Positions 10,313 to 20,806 of a stretch of DNA of 64,000 nucleotides are shown here, in pieces. The stretch spans positions 15,657,284 to 15,721,283 of the forward strand of contig NC_085139.1 in NCBI RefSeq assembly GCF_024139115.2, read 5' to 3'. The position numbers were made by a program, and so were the translations under genes. Positions within the stretch are counted from its first letter, which is position 1; every line of letters begins with the position of its first letter. Origin of the DNA: Armigeres subalbatus. Taxonomy: Eukaryota > Arthropoda > Insecta > Diptera > Culicidae. Under the pieces are notes generated by a model. It was not told where the DNA came from. It saw nothing but the letters and a program-made list of their open reading frames with translations, and searched no databases.

Positions 10313-13300
10313 GCCTTTGACCGGAGGCTCCCGAGCCTCTTGAAATACGGCTTTCGAGGCCTCTGAGCTTCTTGAACGTAAGGTTCCAAGTCTCTAGAAA
10401 AAAGAATTCCGAGCCTCTTGAAAGGAGGCTTCCGAGCCTCTTGAAAGGAGGCTTCCGAGCCTCTTGAAAGGAGGCTTCCAGGCCTCTTGAAAGGAGGCTT
10501 CCAGGCCTCTTGAAAGGAGGCTTCCAGGCCTCTTGAAAGGAAGCTTCCGAGCCTCTTGAAAGGAGGCTTCCGAGCCTCTTGAAAGGAGGCTTCCGAGCCT
10601 CTTGAAAGGAGGCTTCCGAGCCTCTTGAAAGGACGCTTCCGAGGCCTCTGAGCATCTTAAGGTTCAAAGTCTCAAGAAAAAAGAATTCCGAGCCCCTTGA
10701 AAAGAGGCTTCCGGGCCTTTTGAAGGGGTCTTCCGGGCCTCTTGAAGGGGGCTTCCGGGCCTCTTTAAAGGAGGCTTCCGGGCCTCTTGAAAGAAGGCTT
10801 CCGGGCCTCTTGAAAGGAGGCTTCCGGGCCTCTTGAAAGGAGGCTTCCGGGCCTCTTGAAAGGAGGCTTCCGGGCCTCTTGAAAGGAGGCTTCCGGGCCT
10901 CTTGAAAGGAGGCTTCCGGGCCTCTTGAAAGGAGGCTTCCGGGCCTCTTGAAAGGAGGCTTCCGGGCCTCTTGAAAGGAGGCTTCCAGGCCTCTTGAAAG
11001 GAGGCTTCCGGGCCTCTTGAAAGGAGGCTTCCGGGCCTCTTGAAAGGAGGCTTCATCTTGAAAATAGACTTCCAGGTCTCTTGAAAGGAGGCTTCCGGGC
11101 CTCTTGAAAGGAAGCTTCCGGGCCTCTTGAAAGGAGGCTTCCGGGCCTCTTGAAAGGAGGCTTCCGGGCCTCTTGAAAGGAGGCTTCCGGGCCTCTTGAA
11201 AGGAGGCTTCCGGGCCTCTTGAAAGGAGGCTTCCGGGCCTCTTGAAAGGAGGCTTCCTGTTCCTCTTGAAAGGAGGCTTCCAGGCCTCTTGAAAGGAGGC
11301 TTCCGGGCCTCTTGAAAGGAGGCTTCCGGGCCTCTTGAAAGGAGGCTTCCGGGCCTCTTGAAAGGAGGCTTCCGGGCCTCTTGAAAGGAGGCTTCCGGGC
11401 CTCTTGAAAGGAGGCTTCCGGGCCTCTTAAAAGAAGGCTTCCGGGCCTCTTGAAAGGAGGCTTCCGGGCCTCTTGAAAGGAGGCTTCCGGGCCTCTTGAA
11501 AGGAGGCTTCCGGGCCTCTTGAAAGGAGGCTTCCGGGCCTCTTGAAATGAGGCTTCCGGGCCTCTTGAAAGGAGGCTTCCAGGCCTCTTGAAAGGAGGCT
11601 TCCGGGCCTCTTGAAAGGAGGCTTCCAGGCCTCTTGAAAGGAGGCTTCCGGGCCTCTTGAAAGGAGGCTTCCGGGCCTCTTGAAAGGAGGCTTCCGGGCC
11701 TCTTGAAAGGAGGCTTCCGGGCCTCTTGAAAGGAGGCTTCCAGGCCTCTTGAAAGGAGGCTTCCGGGCCTCTTGAAAGGAGGCTTCCGGGCCTCTTGAAA
11801 GGAGGCTTCCGGGCCTCTTGATAGGAGGCTTCCGGGCCTCTTGAAAGGAGGCGTCCGGGCCTCTTGAAAGGAGACGTCCGGGCCTCTTGAAAGGAGGCTT
11901 CCAGGCCTCTTGAAAGGAGGCTTCCCGGCCTCTTGAAAGGAGGCTTCCCGGCCTCTTGAAAGGAGGCTTCCCGGCCTCTTGAAAGGAGGCTTCCCGGCCT
12001 CTTGAAAGGAGGCTTCCCGGCCTCTTGAAAGGAGGCTTCCCGGTCTCTTGAAAGGAGGCTTCCGGGCCTCTTGAAAGGAGGTTTCCTGGCTTATTGAAAA
12101 GAGGCTTCCCGGCTTCTTGAAAGGAGGCTTCCCGGCCTCTTGAAAGGAGGCTTCCCGGCCTCTTGAAAGGAGGCTTCCCGGCCTCTTGAAAGGAGGCTTC
12201 CCGGCCTCTTGAAAGGAGGCTTCCCGGCCTCTTGAAAGGAGGCTTCCCGGCCTCTTGAAAGGAGGCTTCCCGGCCTCTTGAAAGGAGGCTTCCCGGCCTC
12301 TTGAAAGGAGGCTTCCCGGCCTCTTGAAAGGAGGCCTCCGGCCCACCTGAAATGAGGCTTCCGGGCCTCTTAAAATGAGGCTTCCGGGCCTTTTCAAAGA
12401 AGGCTTCCGGGCCTCTTGAAAGGAGGTTTCCGAGCCTCTTGAAAGGAGGCTTCCGAGCCTCTTGAAAGGAGGCTTCCGAGCCTCTTGAAAGGAGGCTTCC
12501 GAGCCTCTTGAAAGGAGGCTTCCGAGCCTCTTGAAAGGAGGCTTCCGAGCCTCTTGAAAGGAGGCTTCCGAGCCTCTTGAAAGGAGGCTTCCGAGCCTCT
12601 TGAAAGGACGCTTCCGAGCCTCTTGAAAGGACGCTTCCGAGCCTCTTGAAATACGGCTTTCGTGGCCTCTGAGCATCTTGAACGTAAGGTTCAAAGTCTC
12701 AAGAAAAAAGAATTCCGAGCCCCTTGAAAAGAGGCTTCCGGGCCTTTTGAAGGGGTCTTCCGGGCCTCTTGAAAGGAAGCTTCCGGCCCTCTTGAAGGGG
12801 GCTTCCGGGCCTCTTTAAAGGAGGCTTCCGGGCCTCTTGAAAGGAGGCTTCCGCGCCTTTTAAAAGGAGGCGTCCGGGCCTCTTGAAAGGAGGCGTCCGG
12901 GCCTCTTGAAAGGAGGCTTCCGGGCCTCTTGAAAGGAGGCTTCCGGGCCTCTTGAAAGGAGGCTTCCGGGCCTCTTGAAAGGAGGCTTCCGGGCCTCTTG
13001 AAAGGAGGCTTCCGGGCCTCTTGAAAGGAGGCTTCCGGGCCTCTTGAAAGGAGGCTTCCGGGCCTCTTGAAAGGAGGCTTCCGGGCCTCTTGAAAGGAGG
13101 CTTCCGGGCCTCTTGAAAGGAGGCTTCCGGGCCTCTTGAAAGGAGGCTTCCGGCCTCTTGAAAGGAGGCTTCCGGGCCTCTTGAAAGGAGGCTTCCGGGC
13201 CTCTTGAAAGGAGGCTTCCGGGCCTCTTAAACCGGGGCCTCCGGCCTCTTGAAAGGCGGCTTCCTGCCCTCTTGAAAGGAGGCTTCCGGGCCTCTTGAAA

Positions 13301-13419
13301 GGAGGCTTCCGGGCCTCTTGAAAGGAGGCTTCCGGGCCTCTTGAAAGGAGGCTTCCGGGCCTCTTGAAAGGAGGCTTCCGGGCCTCTTGAAAGGAGGCTT
13401 CCGGGCCTCTTGAAAGGAG
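10313..13419 (+). repeat. 23-bp satellite, block 2
   Basis: Same 17-bp core and orientation as block 1, about 134 units, with spacers TTCCGG, TTCCGA, TTCCCG and TTCCAG. Spacer types occur in local runs (TTCCCG at about 11,900-12,340, for example), as expected if neighbouring units are homogenised by unequal exchange. A non-satellite insert containing AAGAAAAAAGAATTCC recurs near 10,395, 10,675 and 12,705, giving a higher-order period of about 2.03 kb between the last two. The leftmost units are diverged. The long minus-strand frames (up to 676 codons) are explained by the stop-free unit. Confidence 0.96.
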
Positions 13420-14380
13420 ACATGTGTGTTTGAGCAATTCTTTTGGTTTGATGGAACAAGTGAAGGTTAACAAACAGGTTTTGAAACTCATTAAAGTTCC
13501 GGTACACGAAGCTCAAATCGAGTAACGGAAGAAGTCGTTCAATCAAAAGCATAAGTTATTCAAATTTTCATTAGAAACATAAAGAAGATCATTTGCTTTT
13601 GGAACGAAATTAGTCAACCGATATGGTCAACAACTACTCAGCTTGTATCGAAACTCCAGAATTCCCGATTCGAGTATTCTCTTATGAACAGTGCAAGAAA
13701 TCCTTCGTCCAACTGACACGCAAGACTTTTTAGAATAATATGAAAAATCACTAATGACAGTTTCGTTTTGGAATAGAACTGTTGTTCTCGTGGCCATAGA
13801 ATATGTTTGGACTACTTCTAAGATCTCTATTGTGGCAGTTATATTACGACATCGAAATCAAATCAAAAGACATCCAAAAAGACTCTCCAATCTGTGCAAG
13901 TTTTATCCGCCGGGATTGGTTAAAAATGCGTCACATCAAGTATTGCCGGTTGTGTATGATACACAGCTCCACCTCCCTCCACGCAAAAATTGATATCCTT
14001 ACAAAACATCAAGAGTAGCCTAAAATCACTCATTCCTATTTTCAATTATTTAGAAATATTATTTTTCAATATTTCAGTTCAAATGGAATTATCAACAAAA
14101 AACTAACGAAAAAGTTTTATTATTTTAGAAAAAAGAATGTTTGATTTCTTTTTATTTTTGAGCTTTTTAAAACAGTATATAGGGATTGATCTGTAAAGTT
14201 GAAAATAAATCCTCTAAAAACGGTCCAAGGTACCAAAGCACGTAGGACATGGATCCAAAACGAAACCGACTATGTTCAATTGAACTTTTCACTATGCAAA
14301 TCCCAGCATCAAAGAACCACAATGCACCTCCGAGCACTGATCGCTACCCGCACCCGGCTTGAACACATAATGACTTAGGG
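13420..14380. other. Unique DNA, nothing recognised
   Basis: About 1 kb right of satellite block 2, moderately AT-rich. Short overlapping frames at 13,754-14,018 show no domain. No repeat shared with the rest of the window was recognised. Confidence 0.55.
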
Positions 14381-15150
14381 TAATAAATTATTGATATTTA
14401 TCAATTTATATTTATACAAACATGCATTATATTTATTGCGTTTGTGTGACGTTAAACTTGAGCCGGGGGTCGACCGACGTTGCACCGGAACGGTGAAGTG
14501 GCGCGGCGACGGGGACGAGGCTTTTTACCACGCTCGCATGCACTCAGTTGCCCAGCAGCAGAGGTCGGTCGCTCGGTTGGACGACTGTGTTCTAGCCGGC
14601 TCGACTAGCTTGATACGGGCATGGCGGTGGCAGTCACACACAACGACGACGACGATGATGATGATACGCAATGCAGTATTTACAACCCCCTGAGTGTCCG
14701 GGGGTGGGCGGTAGTCGGGGTCTCGCAGAGACACCGGCACAGGCTTTTATATATCAGCACGACTTTTCTCTCCTGAAATACCATTAATATGTCATATTTT
14801 TATGGGTTTATAATATGAGGAGAAATGAATGTGTGCTCCGCGCTGCTGCTCCGTTATCCGTGATCGTTCCTCACCTGGCTGTGCCAGCAGTGCTCGCTCG
14901 GGAGCTACGTGTTTGTGTCATATTGCATGTTGTTTGGTTGCAGCGCGGGGGTCCGGACTGTTCGGGATCATACCCGGGCTTCGGGGGTACACTCACGCCC
15001 CCGCTCATTCTGTCGTCGACTGGGAATTGAGGGAGAGGTGGCGGGTTAAAGTTACCTGCCGAGGAAGGCGTGTGTGCGGGAGAAGGGCTCGAGGGGGTGT
15101 GGATGCAGGAGGAATAGAGCGCACGTGAGCTTCTGCCGGCCAAGTCATAT
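14381..15150. other. GC-richer unique island 2
   Basis: Unique GC-rich segment with short (GAC/GAT)n triplets near 14,640-14,670. It has overlapping frames on both strands without recognisable domains. A TATA-like TTTTATATATC at about 14,746 follows a GC-rich stretch and could be a core-promoter element, but no initiator or gene downstream is convincing. Confidence 0.45.
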
Positions 15151-15655
15151 AATATTAATATTTCCTTTATTTTTCATTTTCCAAACGAATGAAGCTTTCT
15201 CCCACATCGGATGAACCCACTTTTGCGAAACGAGCTTCAACAGTGGAGCAGTGAATTCGACGAAAGGGTCCAGGGTGCCCCTCATATTACTGCCTTTAAT
15301 GGATGTATATTAAAATTCCTAGGTATTCGTGAAGAGTCTGCCTAAAGGCAGTGCTGAGTTCTGCAAAGATTGTGTTGCCGCATAGGTTGTCCCTATCATC
15401 TGCTTCGTCCTGTGCCCGAGCAGCACAATGGCATAAACAAATTACTTAAAACCATCAACGATCAAAAACAAGTCATAATTGAGTTGCTCCGAGTGAATCA
15501 GTCTGAAAAGTGTTATTTGGGTATGCTTTATACGAATAAAACCATGTGAAACGAAACCAAAAGGTATTGGAATTATATTTTTTTCCTTTGAATAAAAAAT
15601 CTCTTAATGTGAACTGAAAACATTTCTGTCAGTCCAAGAATTGATTAACAATAAT
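15151..15655. other. AT-rich DNA, nothing recognised
   Basis: About 500 bp without reading frames or repeats that I can name. Confidence 0.55.
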
Positions 15656-15854
15656 CCCGGTGCAGGTCTAGGTTATTTTCGGATTGGAAATTGTCTCGAG
15701 TTCCCTGGGCATAGAAGTATCATCGTGTTAGCCTCATGATATACGAATGCAAAAATGGTAACTTGGCTTATAAACCTCGCAGTTATTAACTGTGGAAATG
15801 CTTAATGAACTCTAAGCTGCGAGTGTGGGGATGTAATGCCAATAAGAAGAAGAA
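15656..15854 (+). mobile_element. Feilai SINE, 5'-truncated
   Basis: Body and 3' tail of Feilai (CGGATTGGAAATTGTCTCG, TATCATCGTGTTAGCC, TGTAATGCCAATAAGAAGAA). The tRNA-like head is missing, and a small deletion in the 3' part removes the GGCGGC-CTGTCCCA segment present in full copies. Confidence 0.85.
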
Positions 15855-16001
15855 TCTGATCATAGAACATACTATAGATATTTTTTTAGAGGTTAAAGTT
15901 CTAAGATTTAGTTGAGACGTTCTTCAGAATTCATTATTTAGGCCATTTAAATTTTTCGTTTATTGCATTTTGTAACACCTTATTAACAAATTTATTTTAA
16001 T

Positions 16002-16023
16002 CGTCTTCTCTTTTCAGGTAAGT
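16002..16023 (+). other. Candidate recursive (zero-exon) splice site
   Basis: A pyrimidine tract TCGTCTTCTCTTTTCAG is followed directly by GTAAGT, so a strong 3' splice site abuts a strong 5' splice site at 16,017/16,018. A branch-point-like TATTAAC lies about 30 nt upstream. This is the arrangement of the ratchet points known from long Drosophila introns. If used, it would place the plus strand of this region inside a long intron. A chance match is possible, and no flanking exons are visible in the window. Confidence 0.45.
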
Positions 16024-16285
16024 TCAACTATAAAGTGGAATCAACGTAGTCTAACTGAGTTAGCATGATGAAAGCTCAAAACCATCCACCCTGCATCAAG
16101 AAGAAAATCAGTAGTGGTATTACATTTCTCTTTGTCAAAAATACATTTGAACGCAACGGCCAAACGTAATTGAATTTATTTATTTCATAATAATCGTCAT
16201 CTGACATCTGATGTCTCAACAATTAAACGGTATTTAACACATAAATGATTAAGAAAATGATTTTGAGCTTTTTAGAGGAATGTCT

Positions 16286-16457
16286 TCACTTGTCTTAAAA
16301 CGAGTTTGTACCATCCCATTTAATTCCACCACTTGATTGTACCTTGACAGATACGTATTTCGACCTCAACAGTAAGGTCTTCTTCAGTGTCTCGTACTTG
16401 ACTCGACTTAGTGGTGGAATTAAATAGGATGGTACAAACTCGTCTTATGACAAGTGA
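16286..16457. mobile_element. Small foldback MITE, 172 bp
   Basis: Two ~48-bp inverted arms (16,286-16,333 and 16,410-16,457) starting TCACTTGTCTTAAAACGAG, with only a few mismatches, around a 76-bp centre. There is no coding sequence. I could not identify a target duplication. Confidence 0.75.
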
Positions 16458-16961
16458 CATAAATCATGTTAGTGAATTTGAAATTTTAATATCATTCACT
16501 TATTTATACTCTCAAATGGACTACGAATCACACCTCCGCATTTCATAATCATAAACATTTGTATCGGCAACGAATTTTTTCATTCGATTTTATAGTGATC
16601 TATAACGATGTACTCGTTTATTTTATTTATTACCAGACTAAGGCCGGAGTGGACTGTGCTGTACATAAAAGTCTTCAATTATCTTCTATGTCGTATGTAA
16701 TGGTTGTTTTTAAAGGCGGCTTATTGGGCCTGCGTAAACCTCCTGTCTCGTCGGAGGGCCGTCGTGTCGGGTCTGTTTAGCGTCCCACCCAACACCAGGA
16801 CTTGGGGTTGTGCGCTTTGAGCGGCACACGGTCGCTTTGGCCCACTGTCAAACCCCACCACATCCTAGGCAAGCACCACAACAGGCAGATGGCCTGGGAA
16901 GGGATCGTCAAGCCCTTGGACAAAGTCACTACTGCCCCCAGCGATGTACTCGTCTGCTGTA

Positions 16962-17807
16962 CTAATCGTTCCATCCCCAACAAACAAGAACGACGACGAG
17001 GTGTTTAAGGAAGCGCTCCGCCGCGAGCACAATACTCTCGGTCTGAGTGGCGAGCAGCTGGTAACAGTACTCTCGCGTGCATCCGATGCCACCATGCCTA
17101 GGAAAGTCCACCCTAGGAATGGGAGACCACCGGCTTACTGGTGGACTCAAGCAATTGCGAACCTGCGCCGCGCCTGCCTACGGGCAAGGAGGCGGATGCA
17201 GCGAGCACGCACAGAAGAGGAGCGTGTTGAACGACGGGTGGCGTTCGTGGCTGCTAGAGCCGCTCTGAAGACTGAGATTAGATCAAGCAAAAAAGCCTGC
17301 TTCGAGGGCCTGTGTCAAAGTGCCAACGCGAATCCATGGGGTGACGCCTATAGGGTCGTAATGGCTAAGACACGTGGGGCGATGGCCCCTACAGAGCGGT
17401 CTCCAGAGATGCTGGAGAGGATCATCGCGGGGCTCTTCCCACGTCACGACCCAAGTCCCTGGCCTCCCTGGCCTCCCTCCCTGGCCTCCCTGGCCGACGA
17501 GGGCAGAGTAACGGTGGCGGAACTTGCGGGGATTGCACAGTCCCTTAGTGTAGGTAAGGCGCCAGGACCGGATGGTATTCCGAACCTGGCCATCAAAGCG
17601 GCCATTGCCGAGGTTCCCGAGATGTTCAGATCTGTCATGCAGAGATGCCTGGACGAGGGAGTCTTCCCTGAAGCATGGAAAAGGCAGAGCTTGGTCCTAT
17701 TGCCAAAAGCGGGAAAACCACCGGGGGATCCGTCGGCATATAGACCAATATGCCTGCTTGATACGGCGGGGAAGGTGTCGAGAAGATCATCCTCAACAGA
17801 TTGTTGA
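16962..17807 (+). pseudogene. R1-like pol remnant: linker and RT start
   Basis: Open frame carrying PPAYWW (the linker motif just after the endonuclease in R1-type pol), an Arg-rich helical stretch, then GKAPGPDGIPN and AYRPICLLD, the first conserved blocks of non-LTR reverse transcriptases. The upstream end merges into the 5' UTR-like segment without an endonuclease, so the apparent start is not the native one. The frame is lost at about 17,776, after which the homologous reading continues one frame over. Confidence 0.8.
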
Positions 17808-18676
17808 TACGCACGGAGGGTGCGGATGGTCTATCGAGTAACCAGTTTGGCTTCCGAAAGGGTAAGTCGACCGTAGACGCTATCTTGTCGGTTACCAAAT
17901 CCGCGGAGATAGCTATCCAGCGTAAGAGGAGGGGAGTTCGCTATTGTGCAGTAGTGACTCTCGACGTGTGGAATGCTTTCAATAGTGCTAGTTGGGCAGC
18001 TATTGCAGATGCGCTCCTGCGTCTTGGAATTCCCGAGAACCTGTACAAGATTCTCGGAAGCTACTTCCAGAATCGAGTACTGGTATACGACACGGAGGCG
18101 GGCCGGAATTGCGTTGACATAACCTCAGGGGTTCCGCAAGGTTCCATACTGGGTCCGGTGTTATGGAACGTCGTGTACGACGGTGTCTTGAGGTTGAAGT
18201 TCCCGGTGGGAGTGGCAATCGTCGGCTTCGCTGACGATATTACGCTGGAGGTCTACGGCGAATCGATCGAAGAGGTGGAATTGACTGCAGCCCACTCGAT
18301 CGCAATTGTGGAGGAGTGGATGAGTTCCAGGAAGTTAGAACTGGCTCACCACAAGACTGAGGTGGTTGTTGTTAACAACCGAAAGTCGGAGCAACAAGCG
18401 GAGATAAGGGCAGGCAACTGCACGGTCACCTCTGAACGCTCCATCAAACTCTTGGGGGTAATGATCGACGATAAGCTCACCTTTGGTAGCCACGTCAATT
18501 ACGCCTGCAAGCGTGCCTCCACAGCTATAGCGGCATTGTCCCGGATGATGTCCAATAGCTCTGCGGTTTATGCCAGCAAGCGCAAGCTTCTGGCTAGCGT
18601 TGCTCTGTCCATACTGAGGTATGGGGGCCAGCTTGGGGCACGGCCCTGCGTATTAACTGCTACAGAACGAAGTTAG
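17801..18676 (+). pseudogene. R1-like pol remnant: reverse transcriptase core
   Basis: 291-codon frame with the catalytic RT blocks in order: QFGFRKGKST near residue 15-24, LDVWNAFNSASW (motif A aspartate) near 54-65, GVPQGSILGP at 110-119, and FADD (motif C) at 143-146, then LLGVMIDDKLTF. All catalytic residues are present. The frame ends early at about 18,622 through a second indel, with the reading continuing in another frame. The first Met is not a native start. Confidence 0.88.
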
Positions 18677-18693
18677 AAAGTACGTATAGGCTC

Positions 18694-19275
18694 ATGTGCC
18701 TAAGAGTTGCGAGCGCGTACCGTACCGTGTCGCACGATGCACTTTGCGTCATCACCGGTATGATGCCTATTGACATCGTTATCGGTGAAGACATAGAGTG
18801 CTTCGAAATGCGCGGCACGAGAGGCATCCGTAGGACTGTCAGGTTGGCCTCAATGGTCAAATGGCAGCGTGCGTGGGACAGTTCCACTAAGGGTAGATGG
18901 ACACATAGGTTGATACCGGAGATAGGTACGTGGGTCAAGAGGCGCCATGGGGAAATCACTTTCCACCTGACCCAGGTCCTTACAGGCCATGGTTGCTTCA
19001 GACAGTACCTACACCGGTTCGGACACTCGGCCTCGACCGAGTGTCCGGTGTGCGTAGGTTTAGAGGAAACGGCGGAACACGTGTTGTTCGTGTGCCCGCG
19101 TTTTCGCACAATGCGTGACCACGTGCTTGCCACATGTGGTCTGGACACTACCCCGGACAACATAGTCCGGAGGATGTGTAAAGATGAAGTTGGCTGGAAC
19201 GCCGTTTTATCGGCTATCGTCCAAATCGTCTCGGAGCTACACAGAAGGTGGCGCGTGGACTCGAGGAATGGCTAG
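18694..19275 (+). pseudogene. R1-like pol remnant: C-terminal domain
   Basis: Continuation of the LINE pol protein after the second frame break. It has a CPVC-x8-H-x4-C zinc motif (Cys117, Cys120, His129, Cys134 of this frame), which is characteristic of the C-terminus of R1/Jockey-type pol, and stops at 19,275. About 0.7 kb of 3' UTR and an A-rich tail follow. Confidence 0.82.
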
Positions 19276-19965
19276 TTCAGGCGCAAATAAGAGGTGGTCC
19301 AAGGGTTCGGAGTCGGCTTCATGGGTCATACCGGTGCCCTGTGGTCGAACTCGATCCTTTTATCGAACAAGTGGCCGTGTGAAGAACAACATGGTATCGT
19401 CGCTTTCGCGGCGTCGGTCAACCGGGCGGGTTCCGAGCCCGAGGACGGAAAGGGGTCCTCGTCAAGGCTGGGGCAGGCGTAGGCACCGCGTCGGCAAGTC
19501 CCTCTGTGTGCTGGCGAATAGGCCCTATCGCAGAAAGGTCAATTTGGGGTGCACGCGGCATCATCATTCTTGATACCAGTCGTGCAGAGGGAAGCAGGCG
19601 CGAAGTCGACCCTGCCCACCTTCCGAGGACATAGGGCGTGGTAAGGCCACCTGGAAAGCCGGCAATGCGCTGGCACGATACCATGGTGTTCTTCTAAAAA
19701 AGCGAGTTACGATGTTCGATGCTGCAAGGACACGCAGCTAACCTCGAGGGTGCGTTATGCACTGGCCCCCCTTTGAAGCATTACTTTCTGGTTGTACCGA
19801 AGGGACGATGGGCTTGGCGGCAATGGAAACGGTTTACCTGGTCGGGGATGCAGTCCTGCCTCCCTCATTGGAGGTGGCCCCTAACCCAGCACTTCCTGGT
19901 CAACCCAGGATGTCTGTTGAGCAGATTCCCCTTCCATTGTTTAGGAAGAAAAAAAAAAAAACAAG

Positions 19966-20800
19966 AAGAGCAACGAATCGGTACTCTCTCGCCATCTACT
20001 CGGTTTAATCCTCAAAGGTGGATCCAGCCTTCTGCAACAGAGGATCCCACGATGACGGAAGTTCTCCCGATACCAATTTTTTTGGGTGCCAATGACAATC
20101 TAACGATTCCCATGGGATAAGACGTCTAGTGGTGCTGACCCGTAACTATGTCTCGTCGCAATCTACTCGAACTCACAGCGAAAAACACTGTCCCGATATC
20201 GATACTTCTTGATTCCGTTTGAAGTTCGGATGCTGTATTCCTGGTGCTACATTCCTGTTATTCTCCAGATTGCCATTGAGAGTGATATTACAATCTTCAG
20301 CCGGAACAAGCGTGGGGGGTTGTGAGTGGAGGAAGATGGTGATCTGAATTTTCTGACATATAAGAAATATAACGACATATAAGAAATACAGGTGTCGTTG
20401 GAGTTTTGCCACTACTGGCGGAAATGGTTTCTATCGACGAATACTGGCTCTAAATTTCTTATATGAAACAGCATCTAGTACTTTTATTTTATTAAATGCG
20501 TAGTTGCCTTTTGTTTATACGACGTCTAATTAGAACCCTTTCGGTTTGTCAATACTCGAAATAGTAGGGGGACTGGGGGTAATATGGACATCGCGTCATT
20601 TTCACATGGAAAACGTTGGGGATCCATACCACTTACGTGATTTTCGAAAAGAAGCGCTACGATGGCATGAAGTAAATTTAGTGGAAAACAATCCAATTTT
20701 GGGATTTTAATGACCATAAAATGGAAATAGTGTGTGGGTAAAACGGACATGTTAAGAAATTAAGCTTGAAACAATGAATTTAGTCGTTGAATGGTATACA
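19966..20800. other. Unrecognised DNA after the LINE tail
   Basis: About 0.8 kb. The first ~230 bp after the A-rich tail are GC-richer and might still belong to the retrotransposon 3' region or an older insertion. The rest is AT-rich. Short frames lack motifs. Confidence 0.5.
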
Positions 20801-20806
20801 CAGTAA

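Larger units (their letters stand above)
16720..19965 (+). mobile_element. R1-like non-LTR retrotransposon, decayed
   Basis: A LINE with a 5' untranslated-like segment (shared with 50,815-50,975) joined to the RNase-free pol part: linker, reverse transcriptase and C-terminal zinc motif, then a long 3' UTR and an A-rich tail at 19,949-19,962. ORF1 and the apurinic endonuclease expected of this clade are missing, so the copy has a large internal deletion. Two further frame breaks (about 17,776 and 18,622) split the remaining pol over three frames. R1-clade membership is inferred from the YWW and GKAPGPDGIPN motifs. It cannot be autonomous. Confidence 0.8.

Noticed and set aside
10664..13552. 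Long minus-strand reading frames (676, 266, 230 codons) as genes
   Set aside because: They consist almost entirely of the 23-bp satellite, which has no stop in any minus frame. No domain, no splice structure and period-locked composition.
14740..14760. TATA-box promoter
   Set aside because: TTTTATATATC lacks a convincing initiator or a downstream gene. Kept only as a remark under the GC-rich island.
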